A DNA stretch of 64,000 bases from Malachius bipustulatus (taxonomy: Eukaryota; Arthropoda; Insecta; Coleoptera; Melyridae): positions 47,834,012 to 47,898,011 of the forward strand of contig OU342630.1 in assembly GCA_910589415.1 (NCBI GenBank), read 5' to 3'. How positions within the stretch are numbered: the first letter of the stretch is position 1; the number at the start of each line of letters is the position of its first letter. Below the pieces are notes generated by a model, which searched no databases, was not told the origin of the DNA, and saw only the letters and a list, made by a program, of their open reading frames with translations. The position numbers and the translations under genes are program-made. This document shows, piece by piece, positions 38,001 through 47,412 of the stretch.

Positions 38001-39963
38001 ACTTCTCCAATTGGTCATGAATGTCTCTAGCAAAATGACAGTGCATTTGGGTAGGAGCATCTGGATGGGTACCAGACACGATCCAACCAAGGGACGTGTT
38101 TTGTAAAGTCAGCTGCGTGTTATCAATGCGCAGCTTGCCATTGTTTAATATGTCCCAAAAGACTCCTGCTCCTAGCAGAAGGTGAATGTCTCCCGACTGA
38201 TGGAAGTTCGGGTCTGCTAGACTAATGCTGTCAGGAATGTTCCAATTAGAACAATTATCCAAGTCAACGACTGGTAGTTGATCTGTTATTTCGTCAAGAA
38301 CATAACAGGATATGGATTTTTTATATGAAGAGCAATTGGATGCAATTGTTATAATGCATCTCTCGTTGATGCTAGAAATTGCACCACTTATTCCTACTAT
38401 TGATATTTTCGTAGGAATTGATTCAATTCTCAGCTGATTGCAAAGATCCTTTGTTATAAAATTGCTCTGTGAACCGCAATCTAACAGGGCTCTGGCTTGA
38501 GCCTCCCCATTGGTGGGGGTGCAAACAGCCACACGAGCAGTAGCCAAAAGTATATTGGAGCCACGGGATGCGTGGTTTGTCACCTCCTTGATTATTGGAG
38601 TCGACTCATGCAATAACGAATTATGTCGAGAACCGCAAATCCTGCAACCCCCTCGTGTGCATGTTTCTAACTTATGGTTGCCCAGGCAGTTTAAGCAAAG
38701 CTTAAGTTCCTTGACCTTCTTGATCCTGGATGAGATTGAGAGATTTAAGAACTCTGTACAAGTGTAAATAAAATGCTTACCCTTGCAAACGAAACAACTA
38801 ATATTGCCTACCTTGTTTTGCGCGAGATTGCATCTTTTTGGAGAAGGCATCGTAATTTTGCCTCTCCAATTGGAGTCTCTCATGGTGAGAGCTTCCAACT
38901 CATCGGCCTTCGTCTTGAGGAAATTGTATAAGTTCTCTAATTTTACCTCTTTCATCTCTCCTTTCTTATGCTCCCATTGCTTCAGTGTATCTTCATCTAA
39001 TTTGTTACACATGAGATAGATCACGAGTGTGTCCCAGTATTCAATCGGTTCACCCAATGACTTTAATGATTGTAAATGTTTGGATATTTTATCCATTAAT
39101 TGTCTTATTTGGGAATGAGTTTCCTTTTTAATATTTCCTAATTCGAAAATAGCCTGCACATGGTTGTGAATTAATAACCTATTGTTATTATATCTAGCAA
39201 GTAGCCCTTCCCAGGCGATAATGTAATTAGAGACTGAAAATTCCACCGAATGGATCTGTTGTAAGGCAGACCCTGTCAGTGAGGACCTTAGATAGTGAAA
39301 TTTGAGAATGTCCGGAATGTGTTCATTGTTATGAACTAGACTTTCAAAAGTGTCCTTGAATTCCAGCCATGAATGATAGTCTCCCGCGAATTTTGGCAAA
39401 TCAATGGTCGGTAGACGTAAAGTATTCGCGGGATATAATGTATCTTGACCCCTACTCGAACTTGTACCCTGAAATGACTGAGGCTGTACCCCCTGTGTGG
39501 GTACGAAGCCTTGAGGAGGCACAGTTGAAAATGACTGTACGTTCGGTGGCAAATGAAATGGTTGAGTCGTAACAAGCGATAGATTTGGATCAACGGGATC
39601 CGGATCAACGGGATCTGTAGGTTGATCGCTTGTCACGCCTTCTTGTTCCTGCGAAGCAAGGATTTTTTGTGTCTTAACGACGTAGGAATAATAAGTACCT
39701 TCGAATTCCTCTCGATATTTATAATGCCCTGGCAAATCTTTCTCCTCTGCAATGGTTTCAATTTCACTCTGAATTTCCTCGAATTCATCCATCAATGGTT
39801 CGATTTTTGAAAATCGCAACTGAACTTCAACATAACAAGATTCGAGAGTTTCGGAGTCACTACATTTGTCGAAGAATTTTTGAAAGCATGTTAATTTATG
39901 TTTGATAGTACCACGCTTTCTAATTAATGTGTCTAATGAATCATCTCCACCCGTACTACTCAT
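35005..39963 (-). CDS. BEL/Pao gag-pol polyprotein (interrupted near C-terminus)
   Basis: The frame is open from 40035, but the likely start is the Met at 39961-39963 (MSSTGGDDSLDTLIRKRG); 24 upstream codons are hydrophobic and atypical. With numbering from 40035, the gag (DUF1759-type) lies at about 205-390. Zinc knuckles are CFVCKGKHFIYTC (414), CLNCLGNHKLETC (447) and CRICGSRH (465). The protease is LLDCGSQSNFI (517). The reverse transcriptase spans about 795-935, with IYMDDLLTG at 921. RNase H has GFGDASQEG (1097), E1143 and LWSDSSIV (1171). The integrase has an HH-CC finger (H1405-C1445) and a core with D1477, D1543 (SDNGTNYVG) and E1595 (GLWEAGVK). It would copy RNA into DNA and integrate it. 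A TAA at 35005-35007 cuts off the last roughly 100 residues, after the integrase core. Confidence 0.95.
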   Translation of the reverse strand: MSSTGGDDSLDTLIRKRGTIKHKLTCFQKFFDKCSDSETLESCYVEVQLRFSKIEPLMDEFEEIQSEIETIAEEKDLPGHYKYREEFEGTYYSYVVKTQKILASQEQEGVTSDQPTDPVDPDPVDPNLSLVTTQPFHLPPNVQSFSTVPPQGFVPTQGVQPQSFQGTSSSRGQDTLYPANTLRLPTIDLPKFAGDYHSWLEFKDTFESLVHNNEHIPDILKFHYLRSSLTGSALQQIHSVEFSVSNYIIAWEGLLARYNNNRLLIHNHVQAIFELGNIKKETHSQIRQLMDKISKHLQSLKSLGEPIEYWDTLVIYLMCNKLDEDTLKQWEHKKGEMKEVKLENLYNFLKTKADELEALTMRDSNWRGKITMPSPKRCNLAQNKVGNISCFVCKGKHFIYTCTEFLNLSISSRIKKVKELKLCLNCLGNHKLETCTRGGCRICGSRHNSLLHESTPIIKEVTNHASRGSNILLATARVAVCTPTNGEAQARALLDCGSQSNFITKDLCNQLRIESIPTKISIVGISGAISSINERCIITIASNCSSYKKSISCYVLDEITDQLPVVDLDNCSNWNIPDSISLADPNFHQSGDIHLLLGAGVFWDILNNGKLRIDNTQLTLQNTSLGWIVSGTHPDAPTQMHCHFARDIHDQLEKFWEVEEVLSHQSVLSPDEQKCENIFEETTTRHHDSKFVVKIPLKVSREALGDSRTIALKRFLNLQRKMQNNPQFGKLYNSFMNEYETLGHMSRVDPRNLPPDIYFLPHHGVTKDNGNTTKLRVVFDGSARSSTGSSLNDLQFIGPKVQDNLHSIFLRFRVPKYIIAADIKMMYRQIWVNHEDRSLQLILWTSEPSAEPQEYMLNTVTYGLASSPYLATRCLKQLAIEAKDKYPTASQVMLTDIYMDDLLTGTDSAHETVSLAKDIQGILHSAGFPLHKWISNNEEILSHFLSPDTVKETFCQLGDYTDSKTLGLLWSPQEDVLRYFIKEFDPSAVSTKRSLLSDIAQVWDPLGLVAPCVIRAKFMLQRMWQLKLSWDEQIPKDLLQEYQTFRQQLSTLNQLKIPRRISGSPVMSMQLHGFGDASQEGYGACLYIRTQMTDGQTNCNLLCARSRVAPLKTLTIPRLELCAALLLSELVDKIINSLRVNFESIHLWSDSSIVLCWIQTVPSKLQVFVSNRVARIQTLTKDKQWHHISSGDNPADIVSRGTEAESLIFNPLWWHGPSWLPLSPEEWPISSLVFEPEIPEIRKAARSLVTCQVGSFNIWDRYSDFNKSKRITAYLLRFLSNCRASPENRKQGPLTVTEHKNAVNTLVRCAQAETFSKEIQWLKENNSRVYKGILKRLNPFIDDFGLLRVGGRLESSNFPYEKKHPLLLSAKHPLTRQLFLHKHVTLLHAPPQLLLSSIREEYWPLGGRSLARSTVHRCVRCFKTKPYSLTPQMGNLPPLRVQENLPFSVSGTDFAGPFLIRDRRGRNCKTIKCYICLFICFTTKAIHLEIVTDLSTQGFMMCFRRFFSRRGKPSHIFSDNGTNYVGAKNELRELYKSLSSNHTGIHDNLTLEGISWHFIPPRSPHFGGLWEAGVKTVKHHLLRVMRKTHFTYEQFNTTLIQIEAVINSRPLTPLSSDPNDLEALTPAHFLIGRRLTAIPDPNYQFIKENRLS

Positions 39964-40590
39964 GTCGAGAACTGTTGTAGGAAGGCGACAAAACAAAGAT
40001 AAAGAATTGAAAATGAATGTAATAATTTGTTGCACAAATTACTAAAATGTGTAGGTATTATACTTATTTATTCTTTAAATGAATAAGTATTTAAATGAAT
40101 AAACCTAAATAAATTTACTAGGTGTGTACCTATATCACCTAAGATTCAAAAATGACGAATTAATTATTAATTCTTAAAGACGAATCTTATAATTGTTCAA
40201 TTTCTACTAATAAGGAATTGAAACGATGATTAATTTATTAAGGAAACGTGGAAATGTTTGTAAATGGAAAGACTGGAATGAACTCACTCAGAGACTCGGC
40301 GTCAGTTATTATGAACCTTATTATGTGTTACGATAAGGTCGACCTTGCTGCATGCACCATGAATCTGAGTTCTCGCCGTTGAAGCCAATGCAGTAGAACA
40401 GACACGTCGATCTCCGGAGTACTTGGATTCCGCTTGAATCGGGAACGTATGCCTGCTCCTTGACTGGTTGAATCAAAGTTCGTAGCGTGACGTTCGCGTC
40501 TCGCGTCTGAACTTCTTGAAAAGTGCAAATGAATTAATACAACCCTTCTTTAAATGATAATTACCATTGTAATGACCACAAATTACACCA

Positions 40591-40608
40591 ATCCGGCTCG
40601 AAGGACCA
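40591..40608 (-). promoter_or_regulatory. Primer-binding site, tRNA-Tyr type
   Basis: The minus strand reads TGGTCCTTCGAGCCGGAT, starting 7 nt inside the 5' LTR. It complements 18 nt of the 3' end of insect tRNA-Tyr (ATCCGGCTCGAAGGA plus CCA). This would prime minus-strand DNA synthesis. The tRNA match is from memory of the Drosophila gene. Confidence 0.75.
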
Positions 40609-40615
40609 GCTCAAA

Positions 40616-40849
40616 TGTAGGGGATGTTCACTGCCCACATTCGAAACACAAAAGGGTTCAATTTATTGATGTAATTTATTAATTATTTTTATTGACATAA
40701 AGTTTTTACAATTAATTCGTAACTAGGTATTGTTTTTGTTTTTTTTCCTGCTTACTAAGAAGCAAACATCAGCACTTGCCGGAACTGGCAAAGTTGCCAA
40801 AATTGAATAAAAAGATTAAAATACAAGAATATTAAAATAAGACGTAACA
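40616..40849 (-). repeat. BEL/Pao 5' LTR
   Basis: 234 bp, matching 34248-34481 without visible differences. It should hold the promoter for minus-strand transcription. About 650 bp of leader separate it from the start at 39963. Confidence 0.93.
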
Positions 40850-40854
40850 GGAAT
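40850..40854. repeat. BEL/Pao target-site duplication (right)
   Basis: GGAAT, the partner of 34243-34247. Confidence 0.85.
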
Positions 40855-41779
40855 GTTGAAGTTTTTTACACAAAAAAGGTAGTCTTGCTGAATTTCGATA
40901 ACATGCACCGTTTTCGCTTAAAATCGGTTTGAAAATTACCTTACATGGCATAAAAATTCATATTCATACTACATACTTCATATCCTACTATGTGTTACAA
41001 TGTTGCAGATTATCGTAAAAAAATCGTTTTTTTAATTTTTTAGTGTAAATAGCGGATTTTATAAAATTAATCGACTTCATATATTACATAACGTCCCGCG
41101 GATGCTATTTTATAATATAGGTAACCAACTGCCAGATCACCTGTTGTAATTTTATCTGCGAGATAAAGGTAATGAAAGTATCACAGCACTATATAAACTC
41201 AGACAATTTCCTTATATTCGCGTAATAATAAAAATTACAAACTCTTCCACCATTAACTCCGTTTATGTCTTATATCGGATACCGTTTATGAGTCCTCCGG
41301 TTATTAAAACGAACTGGCACTAAATTAGGAGGTGTGGACAAGGCTTCAGACAGGTATAATATCTTACAGCACAATCACTCTAACCAGATATAGTTTTATA
41401 GTGCCAACAAATGAGTTCACAAATTGAATCTACGTTAGTTAAGTTTGAATTTATAACCATCTTCAGGCCGAATCGTGTATGCTTTGAATTATAATTTATT
41501 TTTATTGAAGGTAAAGAAAATCGATCAAATACTTAGTATATAGGCAATGCATCTATAAATTTCTAAAATGTAATTATAATTATGTTCTCAGCCCTTCTTA
41601 TAGCCCTTATTTTGCAGAATCTCGCTCTATAATTAATCATAAATAAATAGAACAATAATTAGGATTTCAAAATCTTGCTTCGCTTAAGATATATTTTTTT
41701 ATTAAAATCGTGTTTCATCGCTGCTTTTGAAACAGCATCCTCAGACAGTACATAAATGTAAATTAATGCGGTAATAAAA
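40855..41779. other. No gene; two Penelope-like motifs
   Basis: This is AT-rich. The minus strand at 41430-41462 reads CCTGAAGATGGTTATAAATTC, and 41712-41744 has a second related motif; both are dealt with separately. No coding sequence is seen. Confidence 0.4.
41712..41744 (-). repeat. Penelope-like terminal motif (hammerhead-like)
   Basis: The minus strand reads CTGAGGATGCTG, TTTCAAAA, then GCAGCGATGAAAC. GCTG/CAGC can pair as stem II below a CTGA-N-GA core, but GATGAAAC has extra bases compared with the usual GAAAC. It resembles 19681-19715 and marks an old retroelement end. Confidence 0.3.
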
Positions 41780-42471
41780 TTTTCCTACGACCACTATACA
41801 AAACACTACTTTGCGCATCGTTTTTTATTTGTGCGCAAACTAGCAGATTTCTCACGTATCCAAAACTGTGCGACAAAGTGACATAACGCATAGCCAAAAA
41901 TCGTTTCCGTACAGTTTTAATGTAAACAATAGTGATGGGCGGTAACTGAGAACTCAACTGTTACTTATTGTTAATGGAATAACTATTCATTTAAAGCTTC
42001 AAGGTAATAAAATAAACACAAATGGGATAACATAGAACCTGACAAGACTATAAAATATACTCATTATTCTCTTGTGGCAGTAATTATTAAAATTTACGAG
42101 TTGATCGCTAATAACAGCATTAGTAGCGTTCAAATCAAATTCACGAACGTGATGGTGAAAATAACTCGCACACCTCTACTAACTTCCATCGACGACGCAC
42201 AGCGCCTGCGTTGTGCGTTGTGTAGAAGTTGCATATCAATGATATACTAACCTCTCTTAAATCATTGTTATTATCTACCACGTCTCCACGCTCACGTCAC
42301 TTATTTTTAGTTTATACGGAGTCTAATAATAAATAATAATAATATTGTCGGTAGAATTCAATGATTTAACAGTGTATAATAGTAATATTAAAAAGTCATT
42401 GGTAGAATTGAAAATAATATCTACCTAGGTAATTTAAAAAAAAAATCTTTAGTTAGGTACCTATCATTTTA

Positions 42472-42681
42472 ATGGATTGTAATTCCTCTGAATCTGAAGC
42501 AGAAAATACACCACCTGAAGTCAGAAAACAAGCAGGTTTGTGTTCTTTGAATTTGCTAAATGTAGTTTCGAGAGAAAAATACGAATCTACTTATAAACAT
42601 TTCATAAATTGGAGAAAAGGTCATAAAAGCAGAGCATTGTCAGAAAAAATAATTTATGTGTTAAATTTGTTAAATAATTAA
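42472..42681 (+). pseudogene. Crypton-type tyrosine recombinase, N-terminal remnant C
   Basis: This is a 69-residue frame: MDCNSSESEAENTPPEVRKQ, then LNLLNVVSREKYESTYKHFI and NWRKGHKSRALSEK. It aligns with the frame at 33425-33631 at the acidic start, TPPE, LNLL, Y...Y..F..W and the basic turn after it. The family then continues into a core-binding and catalytic region, which is deleted here; IIYVLNLLNN and a stop follow. The start ATG sits after an AT-rich leader with GGTACCTATCATTTTA. It is a recombinase relic, possibly a small DNA-binding peptide. Confidence 0.6.
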
Positions 42682-42692
42682 TCTGTTAAATT

Positions 42693-42848
42693 GTGGTCGT
42701 AGGAAAAGTACTGTGTGTATCACGTGCGGAAAAGAAATTTCACACTCGTTTGAATTGTGACACTCGTCTTCGTCTCGTGTCACAATTGTTTCACCCTCGT
42801 GAGAAATTTTCTCTTTTCCGCACTTGTTTCACAATATACTATATTGAT
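42693..42848 (+). repeat. 3' terminal hairpin block C
   Basis: GTGGTCGTAGGAAAAGTA opens and CACAATATACTATATTGAT closes the block. Stems GTGCGGAAAAGA, AATTTC and AATTGTGACA pair with TGTCACAATT, GAAATT and TCTTTTCCGCAC. Unpaired ACTCG, TTCACCCTCGTGA and TTC steps separate them, and the loop is near CTCGTCTTCGTCTCG. Confidence 0.8.
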
Positions 42849-42949
42849 ATTAATTGAAAAAAAAATTAAAATGTCTGTATATACTATATTTGTTATATTT
42901 TCATTTTGAAAGCAGTGTAGGTACATCGGAAATGGCTAAAAAAATCTCA

Positions 42950-43335
42950 AAATGGCTTACATTTGCTCTTATCTTAACTTTTCTTCAAATGATATAGTAC
43001 TATTATGTGGTTTAAATTTTAATACAGAGTGATACAGCGGGAGCTGTTTATGGAGAAACTCATAACCTACTCATTTTAGACTGCAACTATAAAAACCATT
43101 ATTACTAGACTTTTTCCGGAAATATGAAAAAAATATAATATACAGGGTTTTCTAAAAATTATATTGACTTTCAAATGGCCTTGAAATTGGTCCACAAGGT
43201 CAAAGTCATTATTACATCAAAGGACACCCATTGTCCTGAACAACTTTTGTCTGCACAAATTTTTTGTATCTGGCTTACCAGCAGAGATATTTGGGTTCGA
43301 AGATTAAAATGTCTCACCCTGTATATAAGTCAAGA
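42950..43335. repeat. Fragmentary TACAGGGT-class repeats
   Basis: 42955-43030 (AAAATGGCTTACATTTGCTC, ATACAGAGTGAT) resembles the interior of the foldbacks at 21302 and 48444. A second piece runs from TACAGGGTTTTCTAAAAATT (43141) to CTCACCCTGTATA (43314-43326). No complete inverted partner was found. Confidence 0.45.
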
Positions 43336-45740
43336 TAATATTCGAATATTAAGTTATTAAAGTTTGCTTGCGTTGCTTTCTTCTTTTGTCTGTATTTACA
43401 TATTATGTGCTCAGATGCTCGTTTATGAAATTGAAAGATTGAGCTGACAATGGCCTAAAAGGCAAGAGCATCAAAAATCCTCGTTATATTCAAAAGCAGA
43501 AGCATTTCGTCCGTAATTAATGGCCGACTAAAAGGCATATTCTCCTAGTTTTCTAATCATGAACTGGACATCATATCTCCATGTCGCCATTAGAAACCAA
43601 CACCAGCCACTGTTTTTGGAAGCGCACCATGCTGAGCACCAACCTCCAAGTGTAAATTAAATTACAGACATATTTCAAGAATTTTATTCGGCAATATCCC
43701 TTTTTACGACTTCTGTATTTGGCTAAGAACATCCTGAAATCTGTCAAGTTGAAATGAATCTGTGTAAACATGGTCGCTCGGAGTAATTCAGTCGTGATTT
43801 ATGTAAATTACTCCTTACGATTCATTTAATGTGAATTTATTGTCATCTCTGTATCAGCCGGTATATTTACAGGACACTTGACTGTTTTAATGATAATCAA
43901 GATAGAATTTCTGTAAATTGTCCACCAATTAATTCATTATTACTATATTATGACAAATGGACTGTAAATTACTTGCTGTTTGTCTAAGCTTCATCTTGTA
44001 TGTCTGGGAATAAGATAATCGCTAGAGATAACCTCCGGCGATAAACAATAATTGTCATAACTGAAAGAACGCGAGACGAGAAGCGCCAGTGCTTTTTTAA
44101 GAGCTTTATATGAGAAATAAAAATTTTATACATTCCGTAGTTTTTTTAAACTAAAGTAGGTATATAAATAAAACAACAGACACTATATTACCTAGCTGCT
44201 ATAAAAAATATACACCTTTATAATATCTAAAAAAATATTCACGTGGCTCAACAAATCTTATACGAGGAGGTGGCCATAAAAATTTAGGAATATTTTATAT
44301 GACGACTGGCTAATCTTTCTTTGATTTGAAATGTTTTTATATACCTACCTACATAGGTATTACAGTAAACATAAAAGACTTTCGTAAAATAATTACTTAC
44401 CTACCTAGAAAAATTTACAACTAAATTTTCTAATCTAACGAGAATTGGATGGAAATAACTCATGTTATCATGATAAGAAGAATACTCTCAAAAACTTAAG
44501 CTGCAACCAGATAACGAGTTGAAAAAATTTAAAAAATATTTAAGAAAGGCAATCGTTACTATTATTATTGTGGGTAATAATTTGATAATATTAAGATAAG
44601 TATATGGCATTTGAGACTCATCATGAAAGAATTTAAAGCACTTTGCAAAATCTGACATCTAGATGCATGGAACGAACCACTACGCGAGGCATACAAAGTG
44701 AACATTACATAAAACGAAACAAATAAATAAATAGGCAAAGGACTCATAAAGGAATATTAATTAGGCAATTTTCCTGAAGTATATAAAATGCGTACCTGAG
44801 TCATTTCTGTCAACCCACATGAATGAAGCCATCATAAAGGCTCAGACAGACAACGAGGACATAACAAGACGATAAATGAGATTATCTCCAGAGATTTTCA
44901 AGTGGGTGAATATAGTTTCACTTATACGTGAAAAGGTAAACATCTTATGATGTATTAGACGCAGGACCGTAGCGAGCTCTCCAGCTCATTTACAGCTATT
45001 TTGGGACCAATATCGGCCACAGAGACCATAAAATTAATAAGAGGATGAAACCAGATGAAACATTTGTCTACATCCAACCAAAATTTTCGTTTATCTACCA
45101 TTCAAAAAAAAATACGGCAAAATTAAAAATTTTGACATGAGCATCCTCGCACGAGAATGTTTCATTAACTTGCAAAACGGGATAATATACGTTTGCCCAT
45201 GCACGATTTGTCCACATTTGTTCACTCGTAAGTTTCGTTCGTCTCGCATAAACTTCAATGGGGATTTTTATATTTGTTGATTATTGTTCCTTTCACGTAC
45301 CATTTTATACATATAAGTAGTGGATAGTGGATATACAAGGAAGAATAATGAATGGATAGTCATATTTATGACAACTAATAAGCTCTCCACTGCTTGATTG
45401 AAGAAAATGCAGTTAGAAGGGCTGTTACCTATTTTTCAATTTTTATGTGCTTTTGTTAACTATTATAACAGTACGAAATTATTGTCAGTTCAGGTTGTTT
45501 ATAAGAATAATTGTTTTTAAAAAAGTCTTCGTAGCTTTCTATTGTAGATGAATGAACGCCCTTTGCATTTGACAGAAATTCGCTTGGTGCTGCTGCCGTT
45601 TGAAATTTTATGAATTTATGGTTGTCAACTTCACTGAGCTCAAACTCTCTGTTCTCCCTAAATAACAAATATTTCAATATTTCAAGTAATTATAGCTGCT
45701 AACTCCAACTTTTTGTCTTATTTTCTCAAAAAAACAAGAA
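43336..45740. other. No recognisable gene
   Basis: This is AT-rich sequence with scattered TACCTACCTA words (44340-44410). No termini, palindromes or domains are seen. Confidence 0.5.
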
Positions 45741-45771
45741 TAATAATAACTAAAATTGCTACAAATAAGGG

Positions 45772-45841
45772 GGACATACCCGAATGCAGTCCTGTTCCTG
45801 TGCAGTATATCATGCGAGAGGCACCAGAGCTAGTCGGTGAG
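45772..45841 (+). other. Exon-like segment in a GC-rich island, unassigned
   Basis: AATAAG precedes and CG/GTGAGTTG follows an open frame reading GDIPECSPVPVQYIMREAPE and LV. The donor is strong and the acceptor weak. The surrounding 45770-45990 island is clearly richer in G+C than its neighbours and is also open on the minus strand, so the direction is uncertain. I do not recognise the protein. Confidence 0.25.
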
Positions 45842-47018
45842 TTGAGGCGTGAGTGCGACCCGTGACCCCGTGGGGCCCTTATCTGATCAACGGGACACAG
45901 GTAATGGCATTCCCCTGTCACGATGCTCGGCACTGAGACGATCCATCATAACCCCGGCTCCTTGTTACCACTACCAGCGTCGGCCGCTGGACCTCTGGAA
46001 CAATCCGAAACTTACCCTCATCTAGTCGATCGAAATTCTGGTCAACAAAGATGCACACAAAACAATATTGTTTAAAGTGAAAAAAGCAATGAATGCTTTT
46101 TTCATCATTTAATTCTCCTTCGAAGCATTAAGAAGTAAACAACTTTTTAAAGATTCATTTAATCGATGCGGAACCTTATAAACGTATACCTGAATAGGGC
46201 TAATAAGAAGAAACATTTTAGGGTACCTACTCCTATAGCTGGTGACTTTAAGCCGCAGAAGCAATAATACAAACAATAAGATCGTAGACACTAATACTAA
46301 TTTTATATAAATTGCTTTTTTCACATTCTTATAGGGGCTTTTGTGCATTAGCCACCAAAAATCATGTGAAGATCGGGTCTGTTTTACAATTTCTTAAAAA
46401 AAAATTTGTTTGCAGCAAACAACAAGAATTATTCTTCCTATATTTAGAACCCTTTCCCAAATAAGAGATGCCTTGATGTCGCATGCATGCAACCCATAAT
46501 TCCATTTTTATTCGTACGTCTGTTTATTATTAAGCCAACAAATATGAGAAATGTCAACTTACTATAGCTGCATGAGAATATTCGGGTGTAGGAGATACTC
46601 AGGCATGACGTATGAATCTGACACTGATGTTATTTTTAACTCGCTCATAAAATAACTTAAAAAAATGATAAAATCAGAATTTTTATGAATATTAGTTTTT
46701 GTTTTACGATGTGGTGTTAAAAATTATAATCGAGATAAGAGAATTAATTTATCGGCAGGTCTGATGCTACGTCAAGTAATATAGGGTAGGTATAGCTAAC
46801 CCCTATATCATAGTAGGTACTCACATGAATTTTGAGTTTTCTTTTTTGTTTTTCCTTCCTAAAAATTCATTCATAAGAATGGCGTGTAGTTCTGCCATAG
46901 TTTCACACTTATTAATCGACGCTCATTTTTCAAGCGAGTGATCGCAGATGGCTAATTTGTGCCCTCATTATAGTAGAACTGGAGCATTTCCATCCATTCA
47001 TAGCATCCTGCTTCAGGG

Positions 47019-47142
47019 CCCTGTTGCGGTGTTGGATTCTGTCATTAAAATTCCGGAGCGCCAACCGCGATGCCCTCGATAATATATTAATGTGGAAGTG
47101 GGAGGGTCCCAGATCTCATAAATCCCAGCTCCCAACCAGCTA
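47019..47142 (+). other. Exon-like segment after a strong splice acceptor, unassigned
   Basis: TTCATAGCATCCTGCTTCAG is a good acceptor before 47019. One frame is open from there (ALLRCWILSLKFRSANRDAL, DNILMWKWEGP and on) to a TAA near 47142. It is GC-richer than the flanks. It could be a terminal host exon. No homologue is recognised. Confidence 0.25.
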
Positions 47143-47258
47143 AATCATGAAATCATTTACATTTAAAACAAACACACACTCACACACTTCCCCTGCTTTT
47201 GATCTTATAAGACGGAGGATGATATCTTACCTCTTGACGTGCGTGCTGCTGCATATCA

Positions 47259-47412
47259 TACAGGGTGTTCAACAATTAAAATCAACCTATATAACGATCA
47301 GTGGTATATTTTTTCAAATTTTTCAAATTTGATTTAAAAATTTGATTTGTTTTTGTTTTGAAATAACGCTGACATCACTACTTGATGAAAAAATTTTTCG
47401 ACACCCTGTATA
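47259..47412. mobile_element. Short TACAGGGTG-ended MITE (154 bp)
   Basis: It opens TACAGGGTGTTCAACAATTA and closes TTTCGACACCCTGTATA. The ends are inverted, the middle is AT-only and it is non-coding. Confidence 0.55.

Larger units (their letters stand above)
34248..40849 (-). mobile_element. Complete BEL/Pao LTR retrotransposon (6.6 kb)
   Basis: Two 234-bp LTRs without visible differences bound a single long gag-pol frame, flanked by the 5-bp duplication GGAAT. The primer-binding site complements the 3' end of tRNA-Tyr. The order is gag, protease, reverse transcriptase, RNase H, integrase, as in BEL/Pao. Identical LTRs indicate recent insertion, because they are equal at the time of integration. 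No envelope-like frame is present. One stop codon at 35005-35007 splits the coding region, so this copy is probably not autonomous. Confidence 0.95.
41780..42848 (+). mobile_element. Crypton-like element remnant C
   Basis: The left motif TTTTCCTACGACCAC (41780-41794) is an exact inverse of GTGGTCGTAGGAAAA (42693-42707). Between them lie a hairpin (about 42164-42236: AACTTC, ACGCACA and complements TGTGCGT, GAAGTT) and an N-terminal recombinase frame (42472-42681). Beyond the right motif the terminal hairpin block runs to AATATACTATATTGAT. The plan is the same as in copies A and B. Confidence 0.6.

Noticed and set aside
38510..39019. Plus-strand frames opposite the BEL gag-pol
   Set aside because: Shadow frames of the minus-strand polyprotein.
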